6,826 nt of DNA. Source: Planctomycetaceae bacterium (GTDB lineage Bacteria; Planctomycetota; Planctomycetia; Planctomycetales; Planctomycetaceae). The notes beneath the pieces were generated by a model, which searched no databases, was not told the origin of the DNA, and saw only the letters and a program-made list of their open reading frames with translations. The position numbers and the translations under genes were made by a program. How positions within the stretch are numbered: the stretch's first letter is position 1; each line of letters opens with the position of its first letter. Location of the stretch: positions 1,014 to 7,839 of the forward strand of contig JAESQE010000078.1 of NCBI GenBank assembly GCA_016765335.1, read 5' to 3'. Of this stretch, positions 1 to 6,474 are shown piece by piece.

Positions 1-1
1 C

Positions 2-418
2 ATTTTAATTGCAGCTGCAGGCGGTTCAACACGATCAGGAATTTGGGGAGAACTACTTTCAACAGCTGCAACACATCTTGGATGCAAAGGCGTGATCGTC
101 GATGGTGCAGTTCGCGACTTGCAACAGATGCGTGCGATGGAATTCCCTGTCTGGGCAAGCGGTGTTTCGTTGTACGACAGCAAAGATCGAAATCGGGTTG
201 TCGATGTCGATGTGCCCGTTGAGTTAGAAGGTGTCACATTTTCGCCAGGCGATCTGGTCATTGCAGACGTTGATGGAGTCGTTGTTGTGCCCCAGGAAGT
301 CGAGCAGGAAGTGATTGCATTAGCCTGGCAAAAAATCCATGACGAAAATGTCTTTCGCGACAGCATCAAAAATGGCATGAGTGCCACCGAAGCCTTCAAG
401 AAATTCGGAATCCTGTAG
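2..418 (+). CDS. RraA / HMG-aldolase family protein, 3' part
   Basis: This reading frame is open from the first bases of the window and ends at TAG 416-418, so the N-terminal part is missing; 138 residues are visible. The fragment contains GGSTRSGIWGELLSTAA (residues 7-23) and VIVDGAVRD (31-39), the core of the RraA / 4-hydroxy-4-methyl-2-oxoglutarate aldolase fold. An acidic residue (Glu17) stands exactly 20 residues before the Arg38-Asp39 pair, the spacing described for class II pyruvate aldolases of this family. Known members cleave or decarboxylate 2-oxo acids with a divalent metal; others bind RNase E, and many carry the misleading name dimethylmenaquinone methyltransferase. The metal and pyruvate site therefore looks intact, but the substrate is not readable. 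GTG at position 92 is internal and not the start. The HEAT-repeat gene follows after 55 bp on the same strand and may be co-transcribed. Confidence 0.85.
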   Translation: MLIAAAGGSTRSGIWGELLSTAATHLGCKGVIVDGAVRDLQQMRAMEFPVWASGVSLYDSKDRNRVVDVDVPVELEGVTFSPGDLVIADVDGVVVVPQEVEQEVIALAWQKIHDENVFRDSIKNGMSATEAFKKFGIL

Positions 419-473
419 TCAGAACAATCTAAATCCCCCCGCTCCCCCTACATTTATTACTAAAGATTGAATC

Positions 474-1385
474 ATGAATACCAACGCAATGCGAAGATTA
501 GTTCTTGCAATTCTTATCGTGGGTACTATTGGAATAGGGCAATCGATACAGATCCAGGCCGATGATTCGACAATTCAACTTAACAAAGCGACACGAAATA
601 AATGTTATCGAATTTTACGTGAAGCGGTCCGGTCCGATGAATTCTGGCCTTCGATGCATGCAGCTGAAGCACTCACACTTGGCGGAAAGGGTGAAGAGGT
701 TCGCAAACTTTTAGAGCCGAAACTCAAAACTGAAAAAGACGATCAACACCGCTGTGGCCTGGCCCGTGAATTGGTACGAGCTGGAGACATTACTAAAGCT
801 TCAATCATGTTCGATATTCTCGCCGGAGATGATCCCCACGGGCATGTGCATGCGTGTGAATCTCTTTACAAGGTTTACAAACTTAATACTGCCGATGAGA
901 AACAATTATTCCTTAAAGCAATGCGACAAACAGAGAACGACAGCATGTCTCTGATGGCTGCCGCTGCATTAGGGCGTTCAGGCAACCCAGAAGCAATGAT
1001 GCTTTTACGCAAACAAATCGATAACGAAGATATTGCAGTCGCAAGAATTGTTGCCTGGGTGCTTGCACGAATTGGCTCAGATGAGGATATCCCAAGACTC
1101 AAAGTTCGTGCGAAAAACATCAAAGATCCACTCATACATGCTTATTTTATCAACGCGTTAGCAACACTGGGAGATCCAGACAGCCTCAAAGCTCTCATTA
1201 GAAATCTCTCCGATGACGACCCAGCCATTCGAACCTACTCAGCAACTTTTGCAGGAGACGCCCGAGCCACCTCAGCCAAGAATGCACTCATCAAGTTACT
1301 CGATGACAAAAACATTGACGTCCGTGTTCGAGCTGCTCAATCGCTTTTGGTTCTCTCGAAAAGAAAAACTGCCGGAACTTTGTAA
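474..1385 (+). CDS. Exported HEAT-repeat protein
   Basis: The protein has 303 residues. The N-terminus is a Sec-type signal peptide: positively charged MRR at 6-8, a hydrophobic stretch to about residue 22, and a likely cut after IQA (residue 29) before DD. There is no lipobox cysteine. The rest is alpha-helical and repetitive. From roughly residue 150 onward, helical pairs carry small residues and Asp/Gly turns (AAAALGRSGNPEAM, VLARIGSDEDIPRL, ALATLGDPDSLKAL, LIKLLDDKNIDVRVRAAQSL), typical of HEAT or PBS-lyase-like repeats. Such repeats are protein-binding scaffolds, and I see no catalytic domain. ATG 474 fits the signal peptide, but the Shine-Dalgarno match is weak; ATG 489 is an alternative start just before MRRL. 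The TAA stop is also the first three bases of the 107-bp dispersed repeat, so the last codons abut a repeat end. The specific role is unknown. Confidence 0.85.
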   Translation: MNTNAMRRLVLAILIVGTIGIGQSIQIQADDSTIQLNKATRNKCYRILREAVRSDEFWPSMHAAEALTLGGKGEEVRKLLEPKLKTEKDDQHRCGLARELVRAGDITKASIMFDILAGDDPHGHVHACESLYKVYKLNTADEKQLFLKAMRQTENDSMSLMAAAALGRSGNPEAMMLLRKQIDNEDIAVARIVAWVLARIGSDEDIPRLKVRAKNIKDPLIHAYFINALATLGDPDSLKALIRNLSDDDPAIRTYSATFAGDARATSAKNALIKLLDDKNIDVRVRAAQSLLVLSKRKTAGTL

Positions 1386-1489
1386 TACGCATTCGCGTAT
1401 TTGTTATCGCGTTGCATGTTTCCTAAGTCCTTGTCAGTACAAGGCCACGAGTGCTAGCTTCACGCAAGTATTAACTGAATCTGGTATCA
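1383..1489. repeat. 107-bp dispersed repeat, copy 1
   Basis: This segment matches 6475-6581 in the same orientation without gaps. Over the first 105 positions I count 94 identities, including a perfect 37-bp core (1416-1452). The core holds a hairpin CCTTGT-CAGT-ACAAGG (1429-1444). TAATACGC at the left end can pair either locally with GCGTATT (1395-1401) or distally with GC-AA-GTATTA (1464-1473), so two mutually exclusive folds exist. The repeat starts on the stop codon of the HEAT gene and lies between convergent genes. No target duplication is visible here: the flanks are CTTTG and CAAAA. It has no plausible protein. It is probably one member of a genome-wide noncoding repeat family. Confidence 0.85.
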
Positions 1490-1490
1490 C

Positions 1491-1515
1491 AAAAAAAGCG
1501 TATCGATACGCTTTT
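1491..1515 (-). terminator. Intrinsic terminator after fae homologue
   Basis: The perfect palindrome AGCGTATCGATACGCT (1497-1512) is extended by A/T pairs to 1494-1515. Read on the minus strand, the stem runs into seven T residues (complement of 1491-1497), the layout of a factor-independent terminator about 30 bp after the fae stop codon. The plus-strand side has only four T residues, so it would work less well for the HEAT gene, although bidirectional use is possible. Confidence 0.75.
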
Positions 1516-1543
1516 ACTCGAATTTTTACATTAAGGTTATTCT

Positions 1544-2092
1544 TTACAAAGTCCCATCAAGACCTTTTTGGTAATACTTGTGGGTGATTTTGTCTTGATT
1601 CTCCAGCAACCAATCAATCGATGGTTCGTTGCACATCGCTTTGTGGATCGCTTGTGCGGTTGCTTTGCGATGAATATCGAACAAGGCTTTATGATCGAGA
1701 TTTTCATCGGTTGCGACTCCTGGATTGAGCCATACCGAACAGATGATTCCCAGGTCGTTTGCTTTTTCCTTAGGGATATCGCCAGCTCGAACTGCATCCA
1801 AAACACCGTTGGCAATCGCTGCTTGCACGGTTCCCATCAGAATGTTTGTGTAGGCACTGCTTTTCACTGTGACCTTGCTGACCATCAACGTCACGGGGCG
1901 AACTTGAATATCGGTATCCAGAATCGCAAAGACTTTGGAATGCCCAGCTGCCTGATTTCCAGTTAATGTCGCAATGGCTGTTCCTACGGGGCCATCGAGT
2001 TCGCCAATGACAATTTCCGGCTCAGCTGCGGTAAATGGGGGACCACCAGCAACAAGACTTTCGCCGGTACGCATCACAATTCGATCACTCAT
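1544..2092 (-). CDS. Formaldehyde-activating enzyme (Fae) homologue, divergent
   Basis: The protein has 182 residues and spans the Fae domain, close to the usual family length. Recognisable elements are RTGESLVAGG (8-17), the TLM-KVTV segment after VRP, GTVQAAIANGVLDAV, and IPKEKANDLGII. True Fae condenses formaldehyde with tetrahydromethanopterin in the cytoplasmic C1 oxidation pathway, which some planctomycetes encode. Here the segment that reads roughly NEVAHIDLIIG in Methylorubrum Fae is FTAAEPEIVIG, so the His considered a general acid is replaced by Glu24. The C-terminal part (NEPSIDWLLENQDKITHKYY) also differs from classical Fae. It may be a Fae-like paralogue with another aldehyde or pterin substrate, or none. 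ATG 2092 was chosen because it begins the family's N-terminus and has AAGGA eight bases upstream; upstream in-frame codons translate repeat-rich DNA. The gene is monocistronic, with a terminator just downstream. Confidence 0.85.
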   Translation of the reverse strand: MSDRIVMRTGESLVAGGPPFTAAEPEIVIGELDGPVGTAIATLTGNQAAGHSKVFAILDTDIQVRPVTLMVSKVTVKSSAYTNILMGTVQAAIANGVLDAVRAGDIPKEKANDLGIICSVWLNPGVATDENLDHKALFDIHRKATAQAIHKAMCNEPSIDWLLENQDKITHKYYQKGLDGTL

Positions 2093-2100
2093 CAAAATAT

Positions 2101-2105
2101 TCCTT
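2101..2105 (-). promoter_or_regulatory. Ribosome binding site of fae homologue
   Basis: AAGGA on the minus strand lies 8 nt before ATG 2092. It supports that start over an in-frame start at 2218, which would add 42 residues unlike any Fae. Confidence 0.65.
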
Positions 2106-2196
2106 ACAATAAACACGTTAATTATCCAGAGATTTGACAGATTAACCACTCTGTAATCAAACTTCAAACGCAGACCTGATTTGTGTCTTATTTTTG

Positions 2197-2487
2197 AACC
2201 ACGAAGCCTCGAAGACACGAAGAAAAAGAAGGATTATCAGCCACGGATATCCACGAATCAATAACAAAGAGTTCAGAAGTAGGATGTGGTGCTTGCACCC
2301 ATCAACGCGGGCCTGTTGCTTTCGTATGCCATCAAGATGGGTGAACCTGTCGGTGGTCAATCTTGTGAACAGGGAAACCAATTGCCGACAGTCCCCCATC
2401 CTGCAACTTTTCACAAATCAATAACTCATCAGATGTAATCTAACTTTTCTCTTGACGATTCTTCGTGCTCTTTGTGCCTTCGTGGTT
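2197..2487. repeat. Inverted CCACGAAG-type repeat pair, nested element
   Basis: The left arm (2197-2224) begins AACCACGAAG and ends CACGAAGAA; the right arm (2459-2487) is its inverted copy, starting AACCACGAAG and ending CACGAAGAA on the minus strand with a diverged middle and one length difference. Next to the left arm is AGCCACGGATATCCACGAAT (2239-2258), another common form of this noncoding repeat type. The pair encloses about 230 bp with no credible gene. It fills most of the 446-bp spacer between the hydroxybutyrate dehydrogenase and the fae homologue. The remaining bases (2106-2196 and 2488-2538) are AT-rich. They include GATAAT on the minus strand (2126-2121), a weak -10 candidate for fae, and an inverted repeat GATTA/TAATC (2140-2144/2154-2158). 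I see no clear terminator for the operon ending at 2539. Confidence 0.7.
2266..2411. other. Inner structured segment, possible small inserted element
   Basis: The segment is bracketed by a 14-bp direct repeat with one mismatch, CACGAATCAATAAC (2252-2265) and CACAAATCAATAAC (2412-2425). Inside, AGGATG (2281-2286) pairs with CATCCT (2397-2402), enclosing two side stems: CACCCATC/GATGGGTG (2296-2303/2336-2343) and CTGTCGG/CCGACAG (2347-2353/2385-2391). This gives a three-way junction on either strand. A competing hairpin GGTGC-TT-GCACC (2288-2299) is also possible. It may be a tiny nonautonomous element inside the surrounding repeat or a structured RNA in the fae 5' region; it has no credible protein. 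Confidence 0.5.
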
Positions 2488-2538
2488 ATAATTATTTCCC
2501 AAAGCTAGAATCCACCACAGCATACCAGTCTAATTTAA

Positions 2539-3315
2539 TTACTGTGCCGTCCATCCACAGTCGATATTCCAACTGGCTCCCGTGACTGACTTTGCATTTT
2601 CGGAACACAAATACAGAACCAGGCTCGAAACTTCACTCGGCTCGATCAAGCTTCCAGTGGCTGCTGATTTCAGTAACACATCTTGCTCAACCGCTTCTTC
2701 GCTGATCCCCAATGTTTTTGCCTGAGCTGCAATTTGATTTTCCACCAGCGGCGTTCGCACATAAGCCGGACAAATTGCGTTGGCGGTAATCCCGCACGGC
2801 CCACCTTCCAGTGCAGCTGTTTTTGTCAAACCAATCAATCCATGCTTGGCAGATGTGTAAGCCACTTTGTTGAGCGAAGCAACTTGTGAGTGAATCGAAC
2901 CGATATTCACAATCCGCCCCCAACCGTTTTTCTTCATGCCGGGCCACACCAGCTTGGTCAACAGAAAAGGTGCAGTCAACATCACTGCCAGCATCTTTTG
3001 CCATGTCTGAACCGGAAAAGATTCTATCGGACAAACATGCTGAACCCCCGCGTTGTTTATCAGAACATCAATCGACGAAAATCGTTCGATCCCCTGTTGA
3101 ACAATCTCTTCGCAGGCTGTTTCCTGGGACAGGTCTGCTTGCACAAATAGGACATCCTGTTCTCGCTCTTCAAATACAGTTAGAGAATCGGGTTCATTAA
3201 GATCAGCCAGCACCAATCGGTAGCCCGCCTGGAAAAAAGATTTCGCCAGATCAGCTCCGATGCCACTAGATGCTCCTGTGATAAGCACAGTCTGTTGTTG
3301 ATTTTGCTGTTGCAT
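2539..3315 (-). CDS. bdhA: D-3-hydroxybutyrate dehydrogenase (SDR family)
   Basis: This cytoplasmic NAD+-dependent short-chain dehydrogenase interconverts (R)-3-hydroxybutyrate and acetoacetate. The 258-residue protein has the classical SDR length. It shows TGASSGIG (13-20), Asp38 after beta-2 favouring NAD over NADP, NNAG (87-90), and the catalytic Ser140, Tyr153 and Lys157. The four substrate-carboxylate contacts known from Pseudomonas fragi hydroxybutyrate dehydrogenase are all present at a constant offset: Gln92, His142, Lys150 and Gln194. The C-terminus GWTAQ is also typical. This makes substrate assignment stronger than for most SDRs. ATG 3315 was chosen; it lies 4 nt after the stop of the preceding dehydrogenase gene, whose end carries a weak GAAGAG ribosome site. 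A TTG at 3330 would overlap that gene and add five residues. It is the last gene of the operon. Confidence 0.92.
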   Translation of the reverse strand: MQQQNQQQTVLITGASSGIGADLAKSFFQAGYRLVLADLNEPDSLTVFEEREQDVLFVQADLSQETACEEIVQQGIERFSSIDVLINNAGVQHVCPIESFPVQTWQKMLAVMLTAPFLLTKLVWPGMKKNGWGRIVNIGSIHSQVASLNKVAYTSAKHGLIGLTKTAALEGGPCGITANAICPAYVRTPLVENQIAAQAKTLGISEEAVEQDVLLKSAATGSLIEPSEVSSLVLYLCSENAKSVTGASWNIDCGWTAQ

Positions 3316-3319
3316 GAAT

Positions 3320-4252
3320 TTACTCTTCAAGAATCTGAATAATCTTTACCAGTTTTTCGTCTCGCCACTTTGTCCATTGTTCTCGGGATCGTGTTTCCAG
3401 AAGCTCTTTCGTCCCGGCTACCGCTTTTGTTTTTGCTGATTCCGGTATCTCTGTCCAGGATTGCATATCTTCCCAATAAGTAGAAAAGGAAGCACCGATT
3501 GTATCAATAAATTTCTGATACCCGCCTTCTCCGCCGCCAAGTTCGTAGATCAAATGTTGTCCCATCAATGCCCATCTCAACCCCGGCCCGTGACAAAGAG
3601 CATTATCAATATCTTCCAGGCTGGCAACATCATCATCTAATAACGCAATCGCCTCTCTCCAGACAGCTGCTGCCAGTCGATTGGCAATGTGCCCTGGAAC
3701 TTCCTTATTGAGCACAACCGGTTTCTTGCCTAACTGTATGAAGAAATCATTAACAGCCGAGACGGTTTCGCTTGCTGTTTTTTCACCGGGGACCAACTCG
3801 ACCAATGGAATAATATGGGGCGGATTAAATGGATGAGCAATCAATGATCGCAGGGGATACTCTAAAGCTAATTGCATCTGAGACATCAATAATCCCGAAG
3901 AACTACTCGCAATAATCGCCTCGGTCGAAAGATGCTGTTCCAGAGTTCGATAAACTTCTGCTTTGACATCGTAATCTTCCAGAACCGATTCCTGTACATA
4001 ATCACAATCTTGCAATAGCTCTTGATAAGAATTGACTGACTGCAAATTTGAGACTGCCTCGTCCAGGCTTTCTTGTGGAATTGAATTCAGCTCAACCAGT
4101 CGATGCAAATACTTAACCGCTTGATCACGACCTCGCTTTGTTGTTGCCGAATCGATATCGAACATTTTTGTTCTCAACCCCTTGGATGCAAAAAAAGCTG
4201 CCCAACTCGCGCCAATCAAACCACATCCCAGAACTGCAATATTTTTGATCAT
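3320..4252 (-). CDS. 3-hydroxyacyl-CoA dehydrogenase family, carnitine-dehydrogenase-like
   Basis: The 310-residue protein has an N-terminal Rossmann domain (about 1-185) and a C-terminal helical domain. GCGLIG (9-14) binds NAD, and Asp32 at the end of beta-2 indicates NAD rather than NADP. SSSSG (116-120) and HPFNPP (140-145) line the active site; His140 and Glu152 have the 12-residue spacing of the His-Glu pair of this family. GHIANRL (187-193) is also conserved. The segment GPGLRWALMG (222-231) followed by GGGEGG resembles L-carnitine 3-dehydrogenase and lambda-crystallin (L-gulonate dehydrogenase) more than beta-oxidation enzymes. The substrate is thus a 3-hydroxy acid or acyl-CoA; which one is open. 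ATG 4252 was chosen because MIKNIAVLGCG is the normal family N-terminus; TTG 4267 is less likely. The ribosome site is weak. It lies 59 bp after the synthetase and 4 bp before the next gene. Confidence 0.85.
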   Translation of the reverse strand: MIKNIAVLGCGLIGASWAAFFASKGLRTKMFDIDSATTKRGRDQAVKYLHRLVELNSIPQESLDEAVSNLQSVNSYQELLQDCDYVQESVLEDYDVKAEVYRTLEQHLSTEAIIASSSSGLLMSQMQLALEYPLRSLIAHPFNPPHIIPLVELVPGEKTASETVSAVNDFFIQLGKKPVVLNKEVPGHIANRLAAAVWREAIALLDDDVASLEDIDNALCHGPGLRWALMGQHLIYELGGGEGGYQKFIDTIGASFSTYWEDMQSWTEIPESAKTKAVAGTKELLETRSREQWTKWRDEKLVKIIQILEE

Positions 4253-4311
4253 GTTAATCTTATTCAATTAGAAAGCCCGGATGCCGGAACTGCGTAAAGA
4301 CTTGTTCCTGC

Positions 4312-6351
4312 CTACTTGCTTCTGTTTTCAAGATACGAATCTCGCAGCTTTCGCCGCATTACTTTATTGGAAGCTGTTCTGGGGAGATGGTCAATGGTCT
4401 TGACATCTTCAATTTTGAATAATGGATTGAGTTCGGTTTTAATGATTTGCTGAAATTCGTTTTTCAGAATGTGTTGATCCCTTTCTTTATACAACACCAC
4501 TACAATCACTAACAACTCGGGTCCACCTTGTGGAGGAGGAACGGATATCGCAGCCAGTTCCTGGACTGCTGGATGCTTGCCAAGCAACTCTTCTATTTGG
4601 ACCGAACTAACTTTGATTCCTCCCAGATTCATCGCATCATCGATCCGACCATGTGCACGATAATAACCTCCCGGCAATTCTTCCAGTTGATCCCCGTGCC
4701 GACGTAAAACCGGCTGATTGAGGCTTGTCTCAATCCCTGCAAAATAAACCTCATGATGATCACGGTTCAGCAATCGAGTCGATAAACCGATGACCGGGGG
4801 TTCAAAAAACACTTCCCCTAAAGACGTTTCTTCCCCGGATTCACTTCTCAGTTGCCAGGGAAATCCCATCGCTTTGGCAGAAAACAGGCCTGGGACCGAT
4901 GGTTTAATCATGACTCCCGTCACATATCCGCCACCAGTTTCGGTGCCCCCACAATATTCGATCACCGGACGATAGCCTGCACGCGACATCAACCACAACA
5001 TGTCGTTCGGATTCGAACATTCACCCGTGGAACTGAATAAACGCAAAAATGTCCAATCCAGATTCGCAATTTGATCCTGCTTTCGCCATGCTGAGACAAT
5101 ACTGGGCACCAACCCCAGCATCGTCACACCCACTTGTTGCACAAATTCACAAAACAGGCGTGAAGTCGGAACAGTCTGTGATAACGCAATTGTCCCGCGG
5201 TTAATCAAAGCAGCATACACCAGCCACGGGCCCATCATCCAACCCAGGTTAGTGGGCCAACACAATATATCTCCCGAGTGGATATCATGATGCAGATACG
5301 CATCCCCCGCTGCTTTCACGGGCGTTGTATGATCCCAGGGAATTGCTTTGGGATTCCCGGTTGTTCCTGAAGAAAACAGAATCGTTGTTTCGTCGTCAGG
5401 ATTTCTCGCGACACAATGCAGTGTCGTATCAGCTGAAAGAAACTGCTCCCAAGTGAGATCACCAGATCGCAGATTAATCGATGGAGTACCATCTGCACCC
5501 AGAACAATCGCCTGCATGTTTTCCTGAGATGTAATCTTCTCATACAGGGGAAGTCTCTTTCCGCCTCTCACAACAACATCTTGAATGAACATGCATTTCG
5601 GCTGAGTAATTTTCAATCGCACAGCCATTTCTTCAGCAGAAAAGCTATCCGCGATGGTGACCACTGCACAGCCAGCCGCAATGATTCCTAAAAAGGTCGC
5701 AACAGAATCAACAGTCATCGGCATCGAAACCGCAACGCGGTCTCCAGGTTTCAATCCCAGCTCAACCAGTCCGTTGGCGACTCTTGCAGTGGCGGATTTA
5801 AGCTGAGCGTAAGTGATTTCTTCCAGCTGATTTTCGGCATCTCCAGCAATAATCGCAACAGCTTCATCGTCTGCTTGAAAGCAACTTTCGACCATATTCA
5901 ATGAAGCATTTCGATACCAACGAACATTCTCTACTCCAGCTGAAACATCACAGTATTGAGTCGGCTGGCTATCAAACTGAATCGACAAAGCTGTTGTTAA
6001 TTTCTCCGTGAATTCTTCACGATTCGCAACAGACCATGCATGCATTTCTTCATAAGAAAATAACCCCAGCTCATTCATCCAGCCTGTCAGATTGGCTCTG
6101 TGAATGTCATCTTCACTTGGTATCCACCCCGGACAAGGCAATTGTCGCAGGCGGTGTTCTTTATAATTTCGCTCATATAACAATTCATGGACTGCAAACG
6201 GAATCTCTGGTCTTAGCAACTGCGTTACTATCGTATTCCATCGTTCAAGTTCATCGCTAATGATTGAAATACTTTGAAGCAGAATCATCCACGAATCGGC
6301 CTGCGTTTGGGATAACCCACGTTCTACAAGTTCTTCAACAGTGATGTTCAT
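4312..6351 (-). CDS. Acyl-CoA synthetase, plant AAE17/18-like
   Basis: This AMP-forming acyl-CoA synthetase has 679 residues, the size of acetyl/acetoacetyl-CoA synthetases. It would activate a carboxylic acid with ATP and CoA in the cytoplasm. Motifs in order are the P-loop FSSGTTGNPK (326-335), the acyl-pocket region WPTNLGWMMGPWLVY (365-379), YCGGTETGG (466-474), the RRHGD aspartate (Asp554), the hinge region HGRIDDAMNLGGIKVSS (567-583), and Lys663 in SNKVMRR, the lysine needed for adenylation. All expected catalytic residues are present. The stretches GWMMGPWLVYA, MLGLVPSIV and AHGRIDDAMNLGGIKVSS closely resemble, from memory, plant peroxisomal acyl-activating enzymes 17/18, whose natural substrate is poorly defined. 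Residues 1-140 form the long N-terminal extension of that branch. ATG 6351 has GGAAG (6364-6360) eight bases upstream. As first gene of the operon it likely supplies CoA esters or recovers acetoacetate for the following dehydrogenases. Confidence 0.88.
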   Translation of the reverse strand: MNITVEELVERGLSQTQADSWMILLQSISIISDELERWNTIVTQLLRPEIPFAVHELLYERNYKEHRLRQLPCPGWIPSEDDIHRANLTGWMNELGLFSYEEMHAWSVANREEFTEKLTTALSIQFDSQPTQYCDVSAGVENVRWYRNASLNMVESCFQADDEAVAIIAGDAENQLEEITYAQLKSATARVANGLVELGLKPGDRVAVSMPMTVDSVATFLGIIAAGCAVVTIADSFSAEEMAVRLKITQPKCMFIQDVVVRGGKRLPLYEKITSQENMQAIVLGADGTPSINLRSGDLTWEQFLSADTTLHCVARNPDDETTILFSSGTTGNPKAIPWDHTTPVKAAGDAYLHHDIHSGDILCWPTNLGWMMGPWLVYAALINRGTIALSQTVPTSRLFCEFVQQVGVTMLGLVPSIVSAWRKQDQIANLDWTFLRLFSSTGECSNPNDMLWLMSRAGYRPVIEYCGGTETGGGYVTGVMIKPSVPGLFSAKAMGFPWQLRSESGEETSLGEVFFEPPVIGLSTRLLNRDHHEVYFAGIETSLNQPVLRRHGDQLEELPGGYYRAHGRIDDAMNLGGIKVSSVQIEELLGKHPAVQELAAISVPPPQGGPELLVIVVVLYKERDQHILKNEFQQIIKTELNPLFKIEDVKTIDHLPRTASNKVMRRKLRDSYLENRSK

Positions 6352-6474
6352 TCTTTAAACTTCCAAGACGCTAAAGCTGCCCTACGATTTCTCAAATCAG
6401 AGAATCCCTTGAATACGGTGGAACATTATCTCACCATCCAGTACGCTTTAACAGAGCGATGCACGACTTGATCT
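6352..6474. promoter_or_regulatory. Divergent intergenic region upstream of synthetase operon
   Basis: The operon promoter should lie here, but no convincing -35/-10 pair is visible. GATAAT occurs on the minus strand inside GAGATAATG (about 6425-6433), with no good -35 at 17 bp. A 16-bp inverted repeat TTCTCAAATCAGAGAA (6389-6404; 5-bp arms, 6-bp gap) sits about 40 bp before the synthetase start and could be an operator. No regulator gene is in the window. Confidence 0.3.

Noticed and set aside
1383..1489. CRISPR repeat or part of an array
   Set aside because: Only two copies exist, 5 kb apart, far longer than CRISPR repeats, with no spacers or cas genes.
1213..1587. 124-codon plus-strand open frame across the HEAT gene end and repeat copy 1
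   Set aside because: Its first half is a shifted frame of the HEAT gene and its second half is repeat plus terminator.
2093..2218. N-terminal extension of the fae homologue to 2218
   Set aside because: The 42 extra residues are unlike Fae and come from AT-rich and repeat DNA, while ATG 2092 has a good ribosome site.
2157..2414. 85-codon minus-strand open frame in the fae upstream spacer
   Set aside because: It runs through the inverted CCACGAAG repeats and the structured inner segment, has no recognisable domain, and looks like a chance translation of repeat DNA.
2687..3034. 115-codon minus-strand open frame inside bdhA
   Set aside because: It is an out-of-frame shadow of a gene with all expected catalytic residues.
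4276..4308. Hairpins in the 59-bp gap between the synthetase and the next gene (CCGG-ATG-CCGG; GGAAC/GTTCC)
   Set aside because: The stems are only 4-5 bp, overlap each other and lack a T run, so neither a terminator nor a regulator can be supported.
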